Shown: in pieces, positions 55,161 to 64,000 of the stretch
Layout: every line of letters begins with the position of its first letter
How positions within the stretch are numbered: position 1 is the first letter of the stretch
Source of the DNA: Diadophis punctatus similis
Taxonomy: Eukaryota > Chordata > Lepidosauria > Squamata > Dipsadidae
Direction of reading: 5' to 3'
Assembly (NCBI GenBank): GCA_023053685.1
Contig: JALIGW010000028.1
Location: forward strand, 7,538,501 to 7,602,500
DNA length: 64,000 nt
Translations under genes and position numbers: made by a program
The notes under the pieces: generated by a model
What the model saw: only the letters and a program-made list of their open reading frames with translations
Databases searched by the model: none
Told to the model about the DNA's origin: nothing

Positions 55161-56744
55161 TATGGTTTCATTAACTCAAGTTGGAGATATCCGAGTTGGG
55201 GGGGGGGAGCACAAGAGGAGTAAACAACAAAATGAGCACTGTGCTATTGTAGTGCGACTTCCATTTGTTTCCAAAGTATATTGTAACATTGCACACTTGT
55301 ACAAAAGAGGCAGAGCTGTGTTATGCCAGCATGGTCGTATTTTGGCATACACAGATAACCTCTTTGGAAAATGGGAAGAACAGTGATTTCTAGAACAGAG
55401 TGAATAGAAATGAGAGACGCGGAGGGGAACCTCGCATGAAATGTTGAATACAGATATGCCAGAAGGAATTGGAATCGAACAGATTTTAATAAACACAGCA
55501 ATGAGCAAGAGTGTCTGTTGCAAGAGGACGTGTCTCAGCACAAAATCAGATGCCACAAATTTGATCACTGGTGTCTCATACAAACATAAGATCTCCGTAA
55601 GACCAAACCAAACATTTTTAATAGTTCAAATGCCAGGCTTCTATTTATAAATATTTATTCCTAACCAGATGTTTAGGGGAAAGACTTAATCAGAAGTTCA
55701 ATAGTAATTTCCTAGTCATTCTGAGTCCTCCAGCAACTTATACTGAAGCCTACTGCCTCTGATTCAGCATTTTCTGTTGCTGCTTATTGAACAATATGAA
55801 GGAGGCCATTAAAACACCATCTGTTTATCGCCTGATGTCTACTAAACTGGGCCACAACCGAGAGCAGATATTTGCTGTTCTTTTTAGCATTTGAGAGGTA
55901 GTAAACTCCTAGAAGCTGATGAAGACATCACACATTACAACTTAGCTTTGCCATTCAGCCTTATGGAAAAAGAAGTCTGCCCAACAGTGGTCAACATTTG
56001 CCACAATTTCAAGAAAGACTGCTTGTAACCTCTGACAAAAAGGAGAAAAGTCACCAGAGGAAACTTCTTCTAGATAAAATGAAGAAATATATTGAACCAT
56101 TCTGTAAATCCCACTCTAATCCTCAATATATCTTATTCCAATGAAATTGAGAGAAGTATTACTAGTTTCTGATGTTCCCAAATACTCAACACATTTCAGT
56201 ATCTGTTGATTTATGTGCTCTGTATACTGTAAAAAGCACAACACTTTTGCCAGTAAATATGTTTTATATATATTTTAGGGACTTTTTATCATTTTTTAAG
56301 GAAGGACATTTTTAAACACAATATTCTTCCCACTCAGGAAATACCCTTACACTTTCCTTTAGCTTACTGAGTGCCCTATATTTCACATCCATGTGTTCTT
56401 TGACTACTTGCTGTGTTGTTGTTTTCAAAGGCCTTTATTACTGCCAAATATTCCATCTTTCAAATAATATTTCCAACTTTACCAACAGCCAGAGAGGAAG
56501 TCTATTTAATGAGTAACCTTGAAATGACACAATTGCATCCATAAACATCTTGGCTTTACCCCATTTTTACTTTTAAATTTATTATTAATGACATCACCAA
56601 ATCATAAGGCAATTTTCTTCCTTTCATATATATAACATGTATAATTTTCACACTGAATAAAATCAGTTCTGCTTTGTGCCATGTACAAGGCAGTAAAATA
56701 AATCTTATCAATATATCTATTTTTACTTTATCAACATAAATTTC
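55161..56744. other. Unannotated sequence, about 1.6 kb
   Basis: A 135-codon minus-strand frame (55176-55583) and a G-run near 55198 have no recognisable meaning. No gene or repeat end recognised. Confidence 0.45.
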
Positions 56745-57180
56745 TGACGTTCCGGCGTGGAATAGCTGCACCCCCCAAGATGTCTCTGGGCACATTAGCC
56801 CTAGTAGTATACCTCCAGGATTTGGCCTACCCCGATACATGTGGGTGACATATAATAGAATTAGAACAACTCATGGGGTGTGTGCTGACTCCTTGCATAA
56901 ATGGGAAAAGACACCTTCAGCACAATGTGATTGCGGGGCTCCTCGACAGACTATTCAGCATATAGTGAGAGAATGCCCTAACAGAAGATATCCAGGAGAC
57001 TGTAGGGACTTCCTCTGCACAACAACGGCAGCTACTGACTGGATCTCCAAACTTGATATTAAGCTTTGAAATGTTATTTCTGTTTCCCTTTTTAGGTTTT
57101 TCTTACTGCTTTAACTGTTTTTAATTTGTAAAAATGAAGTGTTTTAATATTGTGTGTGACCAGCCATACGCTAAATAAAT
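56745..57180 (+). pseudogene. Non-LTR retrotransposon C-terminal zinc-binding tail
   Basis: Plus-strand frame from about 56760 reads WVTYNRIRTTHGVCADSLHK, then CDCGAPRQTIQHIVRECP, ending DWISKLDIKL-stop at 57069. The CxC...HxxxxC pattern is the C-terminal knuckle common to several LINE clades, and the WxxYNRIRTxxG lead-in is typical of its upstream helix. A short 3' region ends 'acgctaaataaat'. The conserved residues are intact over about 75 codons. The initiator ATG inside is incidental. Clade (RTE, Jockey or other) not determined. Confidence 0.75.
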
Positions 57181-57865
57181 CTGAAGTTCCTAGTTCCCAG
57201 GATTCCAGGTGATTTTTATAAAAATTAAAAGATATATTTATTACTTGACCACTCAGGTGTGATATATTTCACTGCAGTTTTCATTAAACCTAGCTATCAC
57301 AATCAAAATAGTGTGGATAGAACATTACATATTTTGTAAACCAACATAAGTGGAATTCATCTGATTGGAGAAGGCTGATGTATTAAATCATGGCTTTACA
57401 TGTTTGCAATGAAATTGGCAAGTTGGTTTGCATATATGTAGGTGTATCCACCTAGTTCACCAGGACAGGAAGACTGGGTATATTAGGGGTCCCATTAATT
57501 AGGAATGTACATCTGGTGGGATGATGAGAAAGGGTCTCAGTGGTGGCCTCTTTTCTATGGAGCATCATTCTATCCAAGGTATGGTTGGCCACCATTATGT
57601 TGCTTTTCCAAAAGGCCCCCAAAAAGTGGTTTTGTCAGGGGGCCTGGGGACCACAAATGGTGATGGAGCCAATCAAATTGTTGATTTGGTTGTGTTGTTG
57701 TTGCCATGGGAAACCGGAAGTTCACTTTCGGGCACGCGCATGCTCTCTGAGCAGCTCCTCTGTTGCGGCCCAGATGAGCACGGTGCCAAAAAGGTTCGCC
57801 ATCACTGCCGACGATATGGCGTTCATAATTGAAGATCCCCTGGAAACAGGGATAACATTGATTTG
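57181..57865. other. Unannotated sequence with a hAT end fragment
   Basis: At about 57740-57807 'ggtgccaaaaaggttcgcc' and 'atcactg' form the right end of the CAGTGATGGC family without a left partner. Two overlapping frames at 57521-57866 have no recognisable product. Confidence 0.45.
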
Positions 57866-59712
57866 AGAATTACAGGAATTCGAAAAGGTGGCAGGGCTAA
57901 AAATAAATAAAAATAAAACAAAAATAATAACCAAAAACCTTACACAAGACCAAAACAAAGAACTAGAGAGGCTATTAGAATTCCAAATAGTTAAAAAAGC
58001 AAAATACTTAGGGATTTGGCTGACGGCAAAATGCTCCTCCATAAAAGAAGTCAATTACATAAAATTATTATCACAGATTCGGAAAGATTTAGAAAATTGG
58101 GCAAAATTACAGTTATCTTTAATAGGAAGAATCACCACCATTAAAATGAATATCTTACCCAAAATTTTATATCTATTCCAAATAATCCCAATAAAATTAA
58201 ACAAAAAATTATTTGAAGAATTAAATAAAATAACTTTAAAATTTATTTGACAAGGGGAAAAGGCCAGAATAAAATGTAAACTTGTACAGGATTCCAGACT
58301 GAGAGGGGGCTTTGGCCTACCAGACTGGGAACTGTACTACCAGGCAGCCGCGACAACATGGATTAGAGAATGGGTAATTTTTAAAAAGCAAGATAATATT
58401 AGCAATAGAAGGACATGATCTACAACGGGGTTGCTATGCATTCTTGTGAGAGGGAAAGAATAAAACACACAAATATTTCCAAAGACATCAAGTAAGATAT
58501 GCATTAATGGAGGCCTGGAGGAAAATTAAACAAAAAATTTATATAAAAATTCCAAGACGGATTTCAACAATGGAAGCATTGGTTTATCCAAATGTTATAG
58601 ATTTAAATAAAATAGTTACATACAAAGAATTATTAGACGAACAAGGGAAATTGAAATCGAATCAGGAATTACAAATGCAGGGGATTAAAATAGACTAGTG
58701 GCCCTATATACAAATTCAAACAAAATATAAAAAGGATTTGGAACAATGCGGTTTTCAAAATGAGCAACAAGAAATTGATAAAATATTAACAGGTACAGAT
58801 GAAAAAATGATTACTTAGATATATAACTGTTTACTAAAATGGAAAATGGAGGAGGAAACAGTAAAAGAAACAATGATTGTGTGGGCCAAAAAATTGGGTA
58901 TAATATTGAATTAGAGTACTGGGAACAAATTTGGGGAAAATATTACAAAGTGACAATGTCGGCCTCATATAAGGAGAACATTTACAAAATGTTCTACAGA
59001 TGGCATCTACCACCAACGAGATTGGCCAAAATGTATTCAACTATACCACCCAACTGTTGGAAATGCAATCACGTACAAGGGACATTCTACCACATGTGGT
59101 GGACATGCCCCAGTGCAAAGAAATATTGGGAAAAAATAAAAAAATGGATTGAGGAAATAACAGAGCAGAAAATTGAGATGAGGCCAGAACTGTTTCTATT
59201 GGGAATAATAAAAGAAAATATTAGAAAAGAAATTTACTATATTATACAACACATAATAACAGCGAAAATTACATTCGCCCAAAATTGGAAGAAAGAGAAG
59301 AGCCCCTCAAACGCAATGATCATAAAAAACGTGCTAGAATGTGCAGAGATGAATAAACTAATGATGGAATTGAGAGAGGGGGGAAACAATGTATTTTAAA
59401 ATACGGAATAGATGGTATGATTGGCTCGAAAAGAAAAGTAAAATTAATGTGTAAAGTAATACAGATTGATGTAATAAAATGTAACAAATACAATTGCAGA
59501 AACTAAATGGTTGTAAAACAAATTACAAAATGTATAAAAGAATAGATAGACTTAAAAATGTTTAAGTTAAAAACCAAAGCCTTATATATGGAAAATGTAG
59601 AATTGAGAAAGAAATTCCGATATTGTAAAGCTGTATTAGTGGAACTATGTTTTGTTTTTGTTTTTTAAATGTGAAAAACTTCAATAAAAAGTATTTTTTT
59701 AAAAAAAACAAC
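57866..59712 (+). pseudogene. L1 LINE, ORF2 C-terminal half and 3' end
   Basis: Starting in the RT domain after the YADD box it reads GLKINKNKTKIITKN, KYLGIWLTAK, IKMNILPKILYLFQIIP, then GGFGLPDWELYYQAA, as in L1 ORF2. The C-terminal cysteine region reads CWKCNHVQGTFYHMWWTCP (59055-59115), and the frame ends near 59399. The 3' untranslated region ends 'ttcaataaaaagta' and an A-rich tail. Several in-frame stops (for example near 58249 and 58697) and frameshifts make it inactive. Endonuclease, the first RT blocks and ORF1 are missing by 5' truncation. Unlike the minus-strand L1 at 48567, it has no obvious target duplication. Confidence 0.88.
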
Positions 59713-60487
59713 TATAAAGAGCCAGAGAGAAAGTCAGCTACTGTATTACATTACATAACCATGAAAGCTTCTTCCCCAAACCCATACATATATGTCTCTG
59801 TGGTTGTGTATTTGAGGAATATGAGAGAGTTAGCCAACCTCTGCATTCTGTCCTTTTATTTGTGCACATTTTCAGTGCTTTTTTAAACAAAGTCCCATAA
59901 GACATCTGTGTATATTTATGTCTGGGAGAAAGAACATAATGAAGATGGATAAGAGCACTAAATGGCGGATATATCTATCAGTTATACTTGAAAAGGCAAG
60001 AAAATCCAAAAGTAAGCATAGGAATATATGTATGAGGATTCGGGAAAATGATAGGAAAATAGAAAGACAGAGTATACAAAGGAAATATACCATTATTAAA
60101 GTCAAATAGGATAGAATATTCAGTGCTAGTTTTGTGCTAGTTACTTTATTTTATTTATACATTCTACATCCTGAATCTTACTTTATAAATGTCTACAGAT
60201 TCTGGTTAATTTGGGGGCAGGGAGAGGGAGGTGATGGCAAAGTGTGATTGCAAATGAAATCCAAGCCAACTTTCCCCCTTTCTCACCAAAGCTTAAAAGT
60301 AGACTAGTGTTAAAACAGGATCTTTTATATATATTTAGCACATCACTCTGTACAGGAAGTGGTAGATATAATTATATCCCTTTACTGTATTATAGCAAAT
60401 CATCCAGGACTGGCAGAAACCAAGGAATAGACCAAGAAGAGGTCTATTTTGCCCAATAATATTAACATTGATGGATAACTGTTCATC
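59713..60487. other. Unannotated AT-rich sequence
   Basis: No gene or repeat end recognised. Confidence 0.45.
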
Positions 60488-60562
60488 TGAGCCGCCCAGA
60501 GTCCCTTTGGGAGTTGGGCAACATATAAATTTTATTAAAATAATAAAAAATAAAAAATAAAA
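60488..60562 (+). mobile_element. LINE 3' tail fragment (L2/CR1-like)
   Basis: 'gagccgcccagagtcccttt' then 'gggagttgggcaacatataa' followed by an (AAAAT)-type tail; compare 54955-55019. Confidence 0.7.
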
Positions 60563-62540
60563 TCATAGTTTCAGGCAAGAATTCCACCCTTATGTGGAGA
60601 TGACAAGACTGAACCTGCATTCTTTCTTATGGGACCAAGACCAGGTGCTACAACTTCAAGGAGGTAACTACACCCCTGTTTACTTACAAGCAGACTTATT
60701 AACTGTATTATATCAAAGCCTATTCAAAAATTGTTATGAATTCCAGATTGGAGATAAAAAAAAGTAGTAGAACCAGTGAACAGAACTTTGCCCTGGATAT
60801 GTAACCTTGTAAAAACTATAGCATTTATTCTCCATTTTTCTCCTGGAGCTGCATTAAAGTCATGAAGATGTAATTGCAAAATGTCATGATATTTCAGAGG
60901 AAATACTGAGATTCCCACAGAAAGATATAATCCAGGACTACCTAGATAAGATTAATGTATCTCCTGTAGTTCCCTACCAAATAAATCAGAGTAGCATATT
61001 GTAGTTTTGGGATGTAGTTAGGAACCGGATGAGCAAATAAATAAAAATGTCACTAAAATTTAAAAAAGCTAAGGAGAGTACTACCCAAACTACAATTCTT
61101 TGGAAGAAGCTATGATAATACTCAGGGTGGTAGACATTTTGTCATCACTGCTTTTATCCCTATTTAATACACCTGTGGATCTGGGAGGTTTTAATTGGTT
61201 TGAGATCATTTGGAGAGTTTAATGCAATTTGATTCCAGATATACGAACCAGTTTCCTTCATCCTCCAACCAATTTGCTGGTGATGATGCAAGTTGTAGTC
61301 CCCACTACAGGGACAATGCCTGGTTGTAGTTCTGCTTATTATAAAACATTAGCTCATGATTAATAGCCAAAATTTAACTTTAACTGAAAAGAGCAGTTAA
61401 AGTCATATGAATGTACACCAAGACATAAAATAATGGTAAAAAGAAACATTCATTTGACCCTGCATGCCCTAGAACTTGGGTCAACCAACAACCGCTTTAG
61501 GCAATTAGTTTCCCAAATTAACACATGCAATTATCTCTTTACACAGCTTAAACAAGTTTCCCATGTTCAAAAGCTGTACACCTCTGGTTAACAGATGCTG
61601 CAGACAAACAGTACAAAATGTCTACTGGCATTATGCCTGGCTAATTGTGGGGTTTGTTTGGAGCACTTTGCTGGGGAATATCATAAAAGTATGTTAGACA
61701 ACATGGACCTTTGATCTCATGTAGTATTCCAGTCTGTTATGTACCAGTTCAAGTGGACAGTATGCTGCATGGATCTTTATAGCATACAGATTTCCTAGCA
61801 CTGTTTATTTCAGAATAGGTCAGTAATTAACTCTGGTTGTACCTCATTGTGTTCATATTTCTCAACGTTGGTTTAATGCCTTGTGATGGCTAGGTAGGGA
61901 CATAATAAACTGGATTAATAATCATTCTATCTCTCAGTGGATCCACACTGTAATTATGTGGGAAAGCTAAGAATATTTTCCTTTGTTTACAATGTCCAGA
62001 CTGTGAGCACTGTTCTTTAGGGACCTAAAATGGCATTATATTCACCTGGATGGAACGGTCAACAAGTTTGCAAATCCACAATATTTGAAGAAGTGTTTTA
62101 AAATACATTTAAAATTCTATAAATGCACAAACACAAATCCAGTCAACAGTGAATTTTGTTGTGATTCTAATCATCCAAAATGTGTGTGCACTAGGAATAC
62201 AATGTTTTTTCTAAGTTCTGAACCAACATTTAGCTATAAATGGAGCCAGAGAATTAAGTACACCAATTGGCAATAACATCTCATGAAAAAACATTATTTC
62301 AGGAAAGAGATTTGTAATAATGCATCTAATTGGGTAGGATGGTGCATGAGAAAGTGAAGTGCTTGTGGTCTCTCGTTTAATGCAATCCTAATGATGGGAT
62401 ATGACAGTGCAGAGAAAGCACTGCAGAGACAGCAATAGTGGAACAAGGATTTGGAAGTCCAGTCAGCTGTGCTCCTGGACAGTCATTCACCTCCTTTGAA
62501 GCTGGTTAGATAACTTAAACCAGCTTGAATGATGTACAAG
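60563..62540. other. Unannotated sequence, about 2 kb
   Basis: AT-rich. 'gatgcaagttgtagtcccca' near 61284 is a diverged dispersed word. No gene recognised. Confidence 0.45.
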
Positions 62541-62762
62541 AGGCCTAATCCTGGCAAGATTAAATTCCATGCCAACAGCTGTTCTAGAGGGGGAAATTCA
62601 GGGTATCCCATGTGAACAAAGATTTTGCTCCTGTAGTGAAGATGTTCCTGAAACACAAAACCACGTTCTTGTATATTGCTCCCATTACAAAAGGTGCTCA
62701 GTTGTAGCTAACAACTCCCCATCTAGTCAGATTTCGAGATCACCAGATGCATTTCATTTAGA
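62541..62762 (+). pseudogene. LINE C-terminal fragment with CxC...H...C tail
   Basis: Plus-strand residues EQRFCSCSEDVPETQNHVLV then YCSHYKR fit the C-terminal zinc-binding motif of a LINE reverse transcriptase. The clade differs from 56745 by its RFCSC lead. It is cut off by the L2-like tail at 62763. Confidence 0.55.
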
Positions 62763-63362
62763 GTTATTATTTATTTATTTATTATTTATTTATTTATTTT
62801 AGTGTTCTTATATGCCGCCCTACTCCCTGGGGACTCAGGGCGGCATACAACATGTAAAGAACAACTATAAAAAGAACAGTGTCAATAAAAAATAACAGTT
62901 TAAATTTTTTAAAAAAACATTCAAACCATACATTCATGGGGGAGACCTAAGATATTAAATGGTCTCCAATCACCCCGCCTGCAGGAAGAGCCATGTCTTA
63001 ATGGCTTTTCGGAAGGCCAGCAACAAGGTGGGGGTAATTCGGATCTCTAGGGGTAGTCGGTTCCAGAGAACAGGGCCCCCCACAGAGAAGGCTCTCCCCC
63101 TAGGCCCCGCCAGCCAGCATTATTTGGTTGACGGGACCTGGGGGAGACCCTCTCTGTGGGATCTAACTGGTCGAAGGGAAGTGTGAGGTAGGATGCGGTC
63201 CCGGAGGTAACCTGGTCCCAAGCCATGTAGGGCTTTAAAGATGATCAACATCTTGAATTGCACCCCGAGACCAATGGGCAACCAATGCAGCTGGCGGAGT
63301 ATGGGTGTTACGTGGGTGTATCTTGAGACACCCACCACAGCTCGCGCAGCCGCATTTTGCAC
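62763..63362 (-). pseudogene. L2-like LINE RT C-terminus and 3' end
   Basis: On the minus strand the frame 63362-63120 reads QNAAARAVVGVSRYTHVTPI, LRQLHWLPIGLGVQFKML and KALHGLGPGYLRDRI. This is the highly characteristic L2-clade C-terminal block (QNAAAR...ITPVLRQLHWLPV...FK.L...KALHG.AP.YL). Downstream come RAFSVG-like coding, 'ccgccctgagtccccaggga' then 'gtagggcggc', and an (AAATA)n tail at 62763-62800. 5'-truncated; stops within the antisense frame are irrelevant. The coding block is well conserved, so this is a younger copy than the remnant at 15860-19700. Confidence 0.88.
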
Positions 63363-63586
63363 CAGTGTGATTTTATTTCACTAAATGTGGCTTTTTAAAT
63401 TATTTGTAAAAGATGTCATACTCTGACCAGTTTTTAGAATTACAAAATATTTACAAAATATTTTTGAGCTGGTCAATGTTGTAATAAACAAATACTACTA
63501 ATAATGTACCTAATTACATAGTGACTGCCGTCTAATAATGTCTTTAGGAAACATTTCTTCGGTTTGATGCCCTCCGGGTGGGTTGG
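63363..63586. other. Unannotated spacer
   Basis: AT-rich, nothing recognised. Confidence 0.4.
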
Positions 63587-64000
63587 GACTACAACTCCCA
63601 GAATTCACCAGCCAAGGCTAGGTATCTTGATTCAGTTCACCGTCAGACTCACTCCAGACCAAACTGGTGGGTGTTGAATTCGAAGGCCTACCACCATATT
63701 GTTATTTGGTCCTCAAGTGGACTGCCCCTTTCTATGGACACAGCTGTGAGGATCGCTAATGGACAATAAGAAGCCGATAAAATTGTCACAGGATTCTTTT
63801 TTTTAAAAAAAAAGTTATGTGGCCACTCAGGCACCAGGCTTCTCAGGAGGCGGGAAAACAGTTGAACTAAACGCCAGGGCCACCAAGGAGGTTAGGCTCC
63901 GAGTTCCATCTTGGCAGCGGCAACTTTAGGGAAGGTTCCCGCGGCTTAATCTTGTTGCCTAGCTTAGCTCCCGCTGCTGCGACCACGGCCGCCTTTCTTA
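63587..64000. promoter_or_regulatory. Possible CpG-rich promoter edge of a host gene
   Basis: A ZNF143/Staf-like word ACTACAACTCCCAGAATTC is at 63589-63607, an E2F-like GGCGGGAAAA at 63849-63858, a YY1-like word CCATCTTGG at 63906-63914 and an RFX half-site-like GTTGCCTAGC at 63954-63963. CpG dinucleotides become frequent after about 63850 and no repeat is recognised there. This combination is usual near housekeeping promoters. The motifs are short, the first also occurs in dispersed repeats, and no exon is visible, so direction and gene are unknown. Confidence 0.3.

Noticed and set aside
55176..55583. 135-codon minus-strand frame with many Cys and Ser
   Set aside because: No recognisable motif spacing, and a G-run and stops on either side; a chance frame is more likely.
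57521..57866. Overlapping 103- and 108-codon frames as a gene
   Set aside because: They run into a hAT end fragment and show no domain.
1..64000. Venom, immune or other named host genes expected in a snake
   Set aside because: I looked for conserved exon blocks with splice sites in all frames by eye and found none that I can support.

Overview
This window is vertebrate nuclear DNA, almost certainly from a snake. The evidence is a squamate repeat landscape: four tRNA-derived SINEs of the Sauria type, a CR1/L3-type LINE tail joined to a (GAATA)n microsatellite (described from advanced snakes), Bov-B/RTE, L1, L2-like and Rex1/CR1-like LINE pieces, a SPIN hAT transposon and a Helitron. I found no intact host protein-coding gene, no host exon I can defend, and no tRNA or rRNA gene. 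The only coding sequence I can support is decayed transposon coding: Helitron helicase and several LINE reverse-transcriptase C-termini.

Layout. 1-10.4 kb: a solo LTR, hAT and mariner-like MITEs, a long foldback palindrome, a SINE, a Helitron with both termini, and a second type of SINE. 11-16 kb: four hAT MITEs, a (GA)n tract and a SINE. 15.9-19.7 kb: one very old L2-like LINE into which five younger elements are nested. 20.4-26.5 kb: a GC-rich hAT cluster, including two oppositely oriented copies of a composite foldback element, separated by a 1.27-kb (TAAAA)n tract. 26.5-40.7 kb: mostly unique AT-rich sequence with scattered SINE, Bov-B and MITE insertions. 40.7-42.2 kb: a LINE reverse-transcriptase 3' region split by a hAT insertion. 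44-55 kb: SINE, SPIN, a truncated L1, a second solo LTR, more hATs and L2-like 3' ends. 56-63.4 kb: a LINE C-terminus, a 1.8-kb L1 3' half, and L2-like remnants. 63.5-64 kb: a CpG-richer edge with promoter-like motifs, possibly the approach to a host gene.

The strongest signal is the hAT population. Sixteen elements have exact 8-bp target-site duplications and several more have one mismatch. The target sites separate by terminal-repeat type into a Buster-like class (TA at positions 4-5) and an Ac-like class (T at 2 or A at 7). Many of the second class, although their ends differ, carry the same internal module: an ATGGCGGC (YY1-like) motif near a TGCGCATGCGCA (NRF1-like) palindrome. Several are near-perfect hairpins of 300 bp or more. 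Family names follow published families where recognised; otherwise descriptive labels are used. All homology calls were made by eye, without database searches.
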